Part shown: positions 37,901 through 49,900 of the stretch, piece after piece
Layout of the letters: each line of letters starts with the position of its first letter
Position numbering within the stretch: position 1 is the stretch's first letter
Source: Timema cristinae
Lineage: Eukaryota > Arthropoda > Insecta > Phasmatodea > Timematidae
Direction of reading: 5' to 3'
Length of the DNA stretch: 64,000 nucleotides
Assembly (NCBI GenBank): GCA_039000515.1
Contig: JBCFYV010000001.1
Span: 65,751,919 to 65,815,918 of the forward strand
The notes under the pieces: generated by a model
The model's input: only the letters and a program-made list of their open reading frames with translations
Database searches by the model: none
Told to the model about the DNA's origin: nothing
Position numbers and translations under genes: made by a program

Positions 37901-40900
37901 GGGGCTGCGCCAGGTTTGAGCTCCTCTCACTACACTTGGCAGACGTCTCCATCAATTTCCCAATATGGCTAAGGCCACCAGACTATCGACCATGCTCATA
38001 CTACCGGGTGTCCTTCATGAATACATTCCAGTATGGACGCCTGGAGGGATTGCTATCATGTCGTCTATTAGTGCTAGAGATCCTCTCTCTGCCCAAATTA
38101 CCGTATCTCTGGTTCTGTGTGTTGTCTATTAGTGCTAGATATCCTCTCTCTGCCCAAATTACCGTATCTCTGGTTCTGTGTGTTGTCTATTAGTGCTAGA
38201 GATCCTCTCTCTGCCCAAAATTGTCGTATCTCTGGTTCTGTGAATTGTCTATTAGTGCTGGATATCCTCTCTCTGCCCAAATTACCGTATCTCTGGTTCT
38301 GTGTGTTGTCTATTAGTGCTAGATATCCTCTCTCTGCCCAAATTGTCATATCTCTGGTTCTGTGTTTTGTCTATTAGTGCTAGAGATCCTCTCTCTGCCC
38401 AAAATTGTCGTATCTCTGGTTCTGTGAATTGTCTATTAGTGCTGGATATCCTCTCTCTGCCCAAATTACCGTATCTCTGGTTCTGTGTGTTGTCTATTAG
38501 TGCTAGATATCCTCTCTCTGCCCAAATTGTCGTATCTCTGGTTCTGTGTGTCGTCTATTAGTGCTAGAGATCCTCTCTCTGCCCAAATTACCGTATCTCT
38601 GGTTCTGTGTGTTGTCTATTAGTGCTAGATATCCTCTCTCTGCCCAAATTGTCGTATCTCTGGTTCTGTGTGTTGTCTATTAGTGCTAGAGATCCTCTCT
38701 CTGCCCAAATTCGTATCTCTGGTTCTGTGTGTTGTCTATTATGCTAGAGATCCTCTCTCTGCCCAAATTACGTATCTCTGGTTCTGTGTGTTGTCTATTA
38801 TGCTAGAGATCCTCTCTCTGCCCAAATTGTCGTATCTCTGGTTCTGTGTGTTGTCTATTAGTGCTAGAGATCCTCTCTCTGCCCAAATTACCGTATCTCT
38901 GGTTCTGTGTGTTGTCTATTAGTGCTAGATATCCTCTCTCTGCCCAAATTACGTATCTCTGGTTCTGTGTGTTGTCTATTAGTGCTAGAGATCCTCTCTC
39001 TGCCCAAATTACGTATCTCTGGTTCTGTGTGTCGTCTATTAGTGCTAGAGATCCATCTCTCTGCCCAAATTACCGTATCTCTGGTTCTGTGTGTTGTCTA
39101 TTAGTGCTAGATATCCTCTCTCTGCCCAAATTACTGTATCTCTGGTTCTGTGTGTTGTCTATTAGTGCTAGAATCCTCTCTCTGCCCAAATTACTGTATC
39201 TCTGGTTCTGTGTGTTGTCTATTAGTGCTAGAGATCCTCTCTCTGCCCAAATTACCGTATCTCTGGTTCTGTGTGTTGTCTATTAGTGCTAGATATCCTC
39301 TCTCTGCCCAAATTACTGTATCTCTGGTTCTGTGTGTTGTCTATTATGCTAGATATCCTCTCTCTGCCCAAATTACGTATCTCTGGTTCTGTGTGTTGTC
39401 TATTAGTGCTAGATATCCTCTCTCTGCCCAAATTGTCGTATCTCTGGTTCTGTGTGTTCGTCTATTAGTGCTAGAGATCCTCTCTCTGCCCAAATTAGCC
39501 GTATCTCTGGTTCTGTGTGTTGTCTATTAGTGCTAGAATCCTCTCTCTGCCCAAATTGCCCGTATCTCTGGTTCTGTGTGTTGTCTATTAGTGCTAGAGA
39601 TCCTCTCTCTGCCCAAATTACTCGTATCTCTGGTTCTGTGTGTTGTCTATTATTGCTAGATATCCTCTCTCTGCCCAAATTACTGTATCTCTGGTTCTGT
39701 GTGTTGTCTATTAGTGCTAGATCCTCTCTCTGCCCAAATTACTGTATCTCTGGTTCTGTGTGTTGTCTATTATGCTAGATATCCTCTCTCTGCCCAAATT
39801 ACTGTATCTCTGGTTCTGTGTGTTGTCTATTAGTGCTAGAGATCCTCTCTCTGCCCAAAATTGTCGTATCTCTGGTTCTGTGTGTTGTCTATTAGTGCTA
39901 GATATCCTCTCTCTGCCCAAATTGTCGTATCTCTGGTTGTGTGTGTCGTCTATTAGTGCTAGATATCCTCTCTCTGCCCAAATTACCGTATCTCTGGTTC
40001 TGTGTGTTGTCTATTAGTGCTAGAGATCCTCTCTCTGCCCAAATTGTCGTATCTCTGGTTCTGTGTGTTGTCTATTAGTGATAGATATCCTCTCTCTGCC
40101 CAAATTGTCGTATCTCTGGTTCTGTGTGTCGTCTATTAGTGCTAGAGATCATCTCTCTGCCCAAATTACCGTATCTCTGGTTCTGTGTGTTGTCTATTAG
40201 TGCTAGATATCCTCTCTCTGCCCAAATTGTCGTATCTCTGGTTCTGTGTGTCGTCTATTAGTGCTAGAGATCCTCTCTCTGCCCAAATTACTGTATCTCT
40301 GGTTCTGTGTGTTGTCTATTATTGCTAGATAACCTCTCTCTGCCCAAAATTGTCGTATCTCTAGTTCTGTGTGTTGTTTATTAGTGCTAGATATCCTCTC
40401 TCTGCCCAAATTGTCGTATTTCTGGTTCTGTGTGTCGTCTATTAGTGCTAGAGATCCTCTCTCTGCCCAAATTACCGTATCTCTGGTTCTGTATGTTGTC
40501 TATTAGTGCTAGAGATCCTCTCTCTGCCCAAATTACCGTATCTCTGGTTCTGTATGTTGTCTATTATTGCTAGAGATCCTCTCTCTGCCCAAAATTGTCG
40601 TATCTCTGGTTCTGTGTGTCGTCTATTAGTGCTAGATATCCTCTTTCTGCCCAAATTGTCGTATCTCTGGTTCTGTGTGTTGTCTGCTTGGCCAGCCCCT
40701 CTGGATGTACTTTTTTAATTGTTGTGATGTGATATCCGCCTCTTGTGGCTCATGCAACTGATGGAGCCACCAGTCAGACATAAGGAGGTTTTACAAAATG
40801 TGTGAAACAAATACTTCCAACTTTCTCTGATGTAGGATGTCCCCGTCGGATTCATTTGACTCCACTGGGGGCTCTGGAGAGCACATCAGCTGCCTGGAGA

Positions 40901-43900
40901 TACCGTCCTGGTCTATGATCAGCTCTGAGATTGGCTACTAACCTAACAGTGGTTTATGGTCTGTACACGGCACATAATGTTTACCTAACAAGAGTTTTTC
41001 AAGTTTCTATGATGCCAATGTTGTCGCTCTCTATTTGTGCATAACAAGTTTCTGTAACAGACATGGCTCTGAATGCATAACTTACTTACTGGGCGCCAGA
41101 CTTGTCATCTTCACGTTGTCCAAGAACAGCCCCTAAGCCAAATAAAGAAACATCAGTCGTTAGTCGGATATTCCAGGACCTGAGGGGATGTGAGCAACCA
41201 CTTTGCTTCGTTGACTGTGTGAAGAAGTTCAATTACAGCTATCTGTGCCTGGGACAGGGCAAAGGCCCTTGGAATTCACTATGTGACCTAGAAATCTCTC
41301 ACCCAGAATTTTTAAGGTTGGTCTACAGTCTACCAGAACCGCTGTGAGGTGAACATCGTGCTCTTCTGGTGTTGCTACATATACAAGTGTATCATCCAGG
41401 ACATTTAGCACTCCGAGCAAATTTGAAAGGGTTGTTGACATTCTTTATTGGAAGTGTTGTGATGTCAATGCCACGCCCATCAGGAGATGGTTAAGTAGAA
41501 CAGTCCAAACGGTGTGATAAATGTTGTTAACTGTCAGCAAGCTTCAGTGAGGGGTACTTAGAAATATCCTGATCTGGCATCCAATGTGGAGAATGTATGA
41601 GCGCCAGTAAATTAGCCCATGTCTCGTCTACGGATGGTTAGTTGGTGATGCTCTCTAGGGACCACCACCATCGGTGCACACCATGGTGTGGGTTCTTCTT
41701 TTCTAGTCATGATCTCTTGTGCTTAGTGTGCATGTAGGGCCTTTTGTAGCCTTTTACACAAGAAAACAAGAAAAAGGCCACCCAATAGGGGATTGAGACA
41801 GCAACAGGACAACCCTATTTTTGAAGCGTAATTCATAGGGCTCTGTCATCTTACCCAATCCTGAGAAGAGTGCCTTGTGTGTCTCCAATGATGACGATGT
41901 GCAGACCTCCTCTAGCCAAGGAATCTGTTGAAGCATGGTGCCCGTACCACTCTGTTTGGAATATTCCTGATACATTGAGCGCAGCACCCCCTGCTCCTCG
42001 AAAAATGTGGGGTTGTCTGTAGTTGTATATCATGAAGTATGCTAGCACCGTCACGTCAGATCCCGTGTCAATTTTGAAATTATGTCCTGTTGACTCTTAC
42101 AACTGAGCGCCATGACTTGGTGTCACTGCCGTCAATCGTGTCCAAGTAAAAGAAATGTTGCACTTCATCCTGGGTAGCTGAATGCCTTGGAAAGTCCTTT
42201 ATACCCAAAGTTGGTGTGGAGCTTTGTTTTGTTTGTATTGCTTGGACCGTGCTTTTCTTCACAAACTTGGGCCCGATGGCCTCGTTTCTTGCAGTGGTGA
42301 CATGTTGTGTGGTGAGCAGGGCAGAGGGGGAATTATTGCACTTGAACTGATCACAGTTTCGACATGCTTTATTTTCTGCTAAACCATTACTTAGTTGTGA
42401 GCCCTGAGGACTGTGTGATCAATCTCTGCACCTGCAGGAGGTGTAGTAGATGTGCACTCTCTATTAGACCCCAAACAACTGCCTGATGGCTTCTCACTTC
42501 TTCTGCTCTGTGTTATTACACGTGCCAGTGTTATGTTTGGGTCCAAGGCTGTCGCTTGGTCCCCTTATCTACTTGTCTTCTGGCTGTGAGCTCAAGTTTG
42601 ACCCTCGACGAAATGCCATGACCATATTGGCCAATCTTCAGCAAGGAGGTGCTGGAGTTGGTGTCACCATGGTTGGTGTTGATGTTTTCCCTTCCATAAG
42701 GTGTCTTTGTTTGATTTACACACCGCTGCACTTGCAAGGTCAGCTGTGTAAATGTTCCCGAGCACCCCAGCGCATCTCAAACAAACAAAGATAAAATTAA
42801 TAAATACTATGAAATAAATTTGACAATTTTAATTCCTGTGTTTTTTCAATCCTCTATAACTAACACTTTCTTTTACTGTTCCAAACAAATACAACCTGAC
42901 CATAATTCGGGCCATTGAAGACTCTGATGTAAAGCAATTCCATGATTTCTGAATATTGTATTATTGTATTATTAGGGTAAAGGAAGGATGGCTCCTGACG
43001 AGGTTTCCCAACAAGAGATGGTTATAATTTAGAGAAAGTGTACACCATCTTAGACCATGCAGCCACTGAAGCGGGTTGGAGTTGTATTAAATCTGAGTTG
43101 CTGAGCTTTCCTATGACACAATGAGATTCACTCTTGATGTGAGACAAGTTAAGGGGAGGTTGTGCTTCATAGGGAGAGGGAGGCTCAAGAAAGATTCATG
43201 GTTCGGATTACTCCTTTGCTAAGTGGACCCCACTTAGTGGTGTTCTTGCATCCAGCTCTCAGTTCATCGAGCACTGCGCTATGAAACTATGATTATATTT
43301 ACATATGTTTTATTTATTATTGTACAGTAGTGTTTTCTAGGTGTTGTAGCACTCACAAGACTGTTATATTGTTAGTTATATATGTTTATGGTGGCCTTAA
43401 TGGTGCAAGCAGAGAAAAGGTTGTCCTTCGACTTTCATCGGTGCTCCGGCCCCCAGTCCACCAAAATAAAGCGGTATGCTTGTATTTGTTTTGGAGGAGA
43501 GGGGGAATTTGTTTGCGGGTAGTTTACTCATAAATTATTATTTTTTAATGAAGTTATATATTAAAAATAGCTCCAACAATTTTGTTTAATCGGTATCCTG
43601 TAAGTTTTTTACAATATAAATAATTTTATTTTGATTATATTAGAAAATATATTTAATAGTAGTTTAGTGAGGAGTCATTTTTTTAAAACAGCTTTAACTA
43701 TTGTATTTCTCCCGCCCCCAAAAAGCCAATGAACTTCAAGGGTTTTAATTGGCCGCCGGGGTGGCCTGTTCAGATTGAGAGTGTCATGATGGTGGCACCT
43801 TGTACAGTTTGTTTGGATCAGTCAGCGTGCTCTTCGAACACCCGGCCAGGCCTTTAAGGTCAAATGTGGATACACATTCAGTCCCAACATCCGCCTCGTA

Positions 43901-46900
43901 CTACCCCCAACAGGTCTAGGTTTTATAATAATAGTTCAACTACTGGACCTGTGTTCCCCATGAGGGTTTAGCTTGTTGCCCCACGGAAAGAGCCGTCCTT
44001 GGAGGCCATCTCGACAAGCAAACTCCCACTCTGCTTCGGTGGGAAGACGTTTGCCGGCCCATTCACAATACGCTACTGCATCATTCCACGACACGTGGAC
44101 TACAGGGTGGTCCATACTACCTGCATCAATCATTGGACATAAAACTTACTTTCCCTAATTACATACATACATACATTGTATCCACTCTCACGTGTTAAGC
44201 CGGCTCCCCACATGTGTTCGCTGTGTAACATTCAAGAATGAAAACAATGTTTGTATTTGTATAAGAATATTTGGTGTGTGAATACGAACATTGTTCTGAC
44301 TAGAGTCTGTAAAATAGCACACATCAAAGAGTAATAGCCAGAGAGCATGTTGGTGCAAGCGTCCATACTTAATTAACAAACATTTGTAGTAGTTTGTATT
44401 CTAGTGTTTGTTTTCCTTGGCAGATCTTGCATTTGTTTCTTTTTAGCAATGTTTAGTAGATCTTGTGATGAAGTGGTCAAATGAAGGCGTGTTCAAGTTC
44501 TCAGAATGATTTTCAGGTGGAATGTTGTACGTGGGATCCGAAGTACGAGCGCCACATAAACAGAAATTAATGGTGAATGGTGTGGATAAGAATACAAGAA
44601 AAGTTTCACTGCACCAATGTAAAATTGAAGAAGAAAGATTCACTTATGTAATCATTTCTAATGCTTTTAAAAAATAAAAAACAATCTATGAAATCAGGAG
44701 CAGGTGCAGCATATCACATTATAAAGTAGAAATTAGTTACCAAAATTTCATCACCCATTTTGGTCTTAGACTATAAATATTGTCGACAATCATTGCCGTT
44801 CCCATGGAATGTCTGTGTGTTCATCTGCAGATAGCGAGTTGAGAATATGTGTGGACAGAGCATTGAAAACAAACATATGTGGATATTAGCAAATATTCGT
44901 CAACTCGTGTGTTCAGTCGGCCTCACCTCACTCTTATTGTTTGCACTGGATAATGTCATTTTCTAAGGAAATCAAATTGTTTGATTAATCAAAATAATTC
45001 AAAATTGTATCAATGTTGATTGAAATTTTATTTTATTCACGTGTAGAAGGTTAAGTTAAGTCTGCAAGGTAAGAACTGTAATAATAAACAATAATTAATA
45101 CTGCTAGATTTAAATATTTGCCTACTAAATAGCAACTACGGCATTTTAATAAAAAAAATATTGGGATACCCAAAAAACTTGTTCTGCTGATTGAGATATG
45201 TTTGACCGACACGTTTGGCAGAGTGTGGGTTAGTTGTCACTTATCAAATATTTTTGAAATTCATAATGGGTTGAAACAAGGAGATGTATTTTCCCCATTA
45301 CTCTTTAATATAGACTTAAGAGTTTGCTATTAGGTTAAGCATATTATTGAGCTTTGTTGAGCAATAGTAAGGAAGATGTTGAAAGAAATTTAAACATCTT
45401 ATTAGATTCTAGTAAGGAAATAGGTTTAGAAGTGAACGCTGACAAGACTAAGTATATAATTAGGAAAAGAATACAGTCGGGAAATGCAAGTTATTACTCG
45501 GTCAGTAAGTTGTTGACATCTCGCCTGATTTCAAGGAATATAAAACTTAGAATATACAAAACAATAATTTACTGATTGCTTTCTATCGACCGCCTGTGTG
45601 AAACATGGTCTCTTACTTTAAATGACAAAGAGAAGAAAGTGCTTCGGAAGATATTAGTTCCAAAAAGGGATGAGGCTACTGGAGAGTGGATGAGGTTACA
45701 TATAATGAGTTAAATAGCCTGTACTCATCACACAACATTGTTGGGATAATCATGTCTCATAGGTTATGGTGGGCCGGACACACAGAGCAAATGGGAGAAT
45801 ATAGAACCATGTTCAGGTACTGACTGGCAAATTGAGCGGGAAGACATTGATGCAAATGGACCTGAGATAGATAGGGTGTAATGAGGTGGACTGGATAGAA
45901 CTAGCTCTAGTTAGGGATAAGGTGTAAAGAGGTGGACTGGATAGAACTAGCTCAAGATAGGGATAGGGTGTAATGAGGTGGACTGGCTAGAACTAGCTCA
46001 AGATAGGGATAGGGTGTAATGAGGTGGACTGGCTAGAACTAGCTCAAGATAGGGATAGGGTGTAATGAGGTGGACTGGATAGAACTAGCTCAAGATAGGG
46101 TTAGGGTGTAATGAGGTGGACTAGATAGAACTATCTCAAGATAGGGATAGGGTGTAATGAGGTGGACTGGCTAGAACTAGCTCAAGATAGGGATAGGGTG
46201 TAATGAGGTGGACTGGCTAGAACTAGCTCAAGATAGGGATAGGGTGTAATGAGGTGGACTGGATAGAACTAGCTCAAGATAGGAGGGTATAGGTTTGTAG
46301 ATAGGAGGTGGACTAGCTAGAACTACTCAAGATAGGGATAGGTGTAATGAGGTGGACTAGATAGAACTACTCAAGATAGGGATATGGTGTAATGAGGTGG
46401 ACTGGATAAACTAGCTCAAGTTAGGGATAGGTGTAAGATGAGGTGGACTGGATATAACTGCTCAAGATGTAATGAGTTGGACTGGATAGAACTCGCTCAA
46501 GATGTAATGAGTTGGACTGGATAGAACTCGCTCAAGATGTAATGAGTTGGACTGGATAGAACTAGCTCAAGATAGGGATAGGATGTAATGAGGTGGACTG
46601 GCTAGAACTAGCTCAAGATAGGGATAGGGTGTAATGAGGTGGACTGGCTAGAACTAGCTCAAGAAGGGATAGGGTGTAATGAGGTGGACTGGATAGAACT
46701 AGCTCAAGATAGGGATAGGGTGTAATGAGGTGGACTAGATAGAACTATCTCAAGATAGGGATAGGGTGTAATGAGGTGGACTGGCTAGAACTAGCTCAAG
46801 ATAGGGATAGGGTGTAATGAGGTGGACTGGCTAGAACTAGCTCAAGATAGGGATAGGGTGTAATGAGGTGGACTGGATAGAACTAGCTCAAGATAGGGAT

Positions 46901-49900
46901 AGGGTGTAATGAGGTGGACTGGCTAGAACTAGCTCAAGATAGGGATAGGTGTAATGAGGTGGACTGGCTAGAACTAGCTCAAGATAGGGATAGGGTGTAA
47001 TGAGGTGGACTAGATAGAACTATCTCAAGATAGGGATATGGTGTAATGAGGTGGACTGGATAGAACTAGCTCTAGTTAGGGATAGGGTGTAATGAGGTGG
47101 ACTGGATATAACTAGCTCAAGATGTAATGAGTTGGACTGGATAGAACTCGCTCAAGATGTAATGAGTTGGACTGGATAGAACTCGCTCAAGATAGGGATA
47201 GGATGTAATGAGGTGGACTGGATAGAACTCGCTCAAGATAGGGATAGGATGTAATGATGTGGACTGGATAGAACTAGCTCAAGATAGGGATAGGTGTAAT
47301 GAGGTGGACTGGATAGAACTAGCTCAAGATAGGGATAGGTGGCATATTGTTGTGTGTCAATGAACCTTTTGAGTTTTTAATACTACAGGGGTGGATTCAA
47401 GATTTTAGTGAGGGGTAAGGGGAGGAAAGATATTCAAGAGGGGAGGAAGTTACAGCCAGTATTTTTGTGAAAGGGTTTGGAGGAGGTGGGTGAGGGCTCT
47501 TTCATGAGACCGGGTCAGGGAAATTTAGAGAAATTCTGGTGGGAAAATCCTTCAAAATGTGAGAGCAATTTGGAAATGAATAAGAAAATTTGATAAAAAT
47601 GCTTTACATCTCATCAAATATTTATGTTTTTTAGTGTTAAAAATATAAATTAATTATTGACAGTAGTGAAGCAACTGGCTAGTGATTACAAGTAGTGACT
47701 AGCCTATGACATAAATTCAACTGGTTTAATTTTGTAATCATTATTATCATGTAATGTTAACAAAAAAAATTCTTGGAGGAGGGGGCACTGCCCCCACTGC
47801 CCCCCACTTCCACCTCTGGATCCAGCCCTGTAATGCCATAGAGTAAGTAAGTTGGTAATATTTATTTGTAAGACTTGCTCCCATCCCTACTTGTGATTTA
47901 CATCATGTTGGGTGACCTGGTGGTCTAGGGTTAAGGTGTCGGACTTATGTGCTGGGGTCCGGGGTTCAATCCTCAGTCCAGGCACAGATTTATCTGATTG
48001 CCAAACCCTTCCGACACCTCTGACAAGACATCTTGTGAATGTGGGGAATGCCAGGCCTCCACCGTGGTTCGGATTCCACGTTAAACTGTAGGTCCTTCAT
48101 TTCATCTCACAATCACCCTACCATTACACATTAGCGTAAGAGCGTATAACCCGAATGGGTAGTAAGACGCGGTGCTAATAATAATAATACATCATGTTGA
48201 TTCATAGGCTAATTAGATTTCCAAGATTTTATAACTATATATAGGCCTATATAAACAATAGTGTTCATTTGCAAGAGTTGTGTTTGATATGAAAAAGGAC
48301 CAAATGTAGTAGTTTTAGACAGTCTTTGCATCTCTATAAGACAATCAATTTTCTTTGAGAGACATTATGGCAAGCTGGTATTCCATTTATTAGGTACCCA
48401 AGTTAATTTGTTGTAGGTCTAGGTATATTTTATTTAAAAAAATCTATTTATTTTTTATATGTAGGCCCTGACTTTGGTAGGCCTAAACATGTTGTTGCAT
48501 TAATATGAGGTTTACTTTGAGTGATGTGAAGTGGGCATAGTAGGCCTATGCTTTATCCGGCTCATTTCAGGCTCTTTTTCATTGTTGTAGTAAAATGTTT
48601 AGATATTTTATTCACTTTATTACACACATGTAAGTATGTAGAAACAAATGCCACCAAGATTTAGACATTTTTTACTTTTAATAAAAATACTACATCCTAA
48701 CAAAATTCAACAACATATCACACAATTCCCTTTTAAAACATGAACATTGATGATGACATGTAACTTTGTCGTGATCATGCCTTGCGTTACACCCATGATT
48801 TTGTGCACTAAAATGGATACCTATGACATTACTGGATGAAGTGTACCAGCCATGTTCAGCCAGGCCTATTACTGTCAATAGTTTACTTTATCTATATAAT
48901 TATAAATTTGATTTATTACATAAAACATGAAGTCATAAATATTATGTTTAAGAGGTTTAACACGTCTTCTTCTATAATTTGTTCGCTATGGATAATTGTC
49001 ATCACCTAAATAAAGTCAAATTGCTTGAAATTAAATTTAATACAGATTTAAGTTAATTGCGATCGTTATGACTGTTTTAACACCTTCGAAAAGACGGTAA
49101 ATTCGTTTTGTGATTTAGTGTATCAGTAATGTGCCCAAATCATTCTAGAAGGGCCTAGATGAGTGCAACTTAGTTTTCCATATTTGATTTTTGACAAAAC
49201 TTTGCTTTTTTTTATTTTGTTCAAATCGATTCTATGTGTTATGTTAAAAAAAATACATGGCTGATCTCAATGTCTAGAAATTTTAAGAACTCAAAGGTCA
49301 TGGGAAGGATAAAGTGTACTACACCCGAATAAGTTTAGTAACATTAAAAGCTAGATCATTTAATTTATAGGCTTACCTGGTTAGTTTGACCAAGGTAATT
49401 TGTTTTACTGGATTATATTAAATATATCCGCTGACCTTTCACACTAGAGTCAGGTCCAGCAGGCCGTCGCCAATCACATTCCTTGACAGGCAACCACCAT
49501 GGAGCTGCTGCCACCGCCTGGGTGATTCCTGACTTTGTCTCCTTACTCAGTAAAGATTCGAAAACAAAAGAATCTCCAAACAATTCTGCTTCAGTCTTAA
49601 TTCCAGTACTGTTAACAAAAATTTCAAATTCCGAGTTGCTTACTTCATAAACATCTAAATAAAAATCCTCAAGTGTCACCTTCCTTGCTGGTCCTTCACC
49701 GTCAGCAACAAAAATTGGTTCATTTGTCCCCATATTAAATTCACCTCCCCTTATATAAACCATCTCATTCCTTCTTTGATATTCACTAAAAGCGTTTGCA
49801 GCTTTAGAATACTTTTCACTTTTACTTGGGTTTTTTCCTGAAGTTAATTTTTCCAATGAATCATAATTTTCTTGTTTTCTATTTGTCTTACTGCAGCCAC

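Noticed and set aside
37834..40718. Many overlapping ORFs of 60-146 codons on both strands ([11 protein letters not shown] and [11 protein letters not shown] types)
   Set aside because: They are frame-rotating translations of the 61-bp tandem unit, which lacks stops. None is a separate gene; only the minus-strand reading reflects its Gypsy origin.
43973..44158. Plus-strand ORFs opposite the SUMF1 exons (also 30647-30859)
   Set aside because: They are shadows of conserved minus-strand exons and show no homology of their own.
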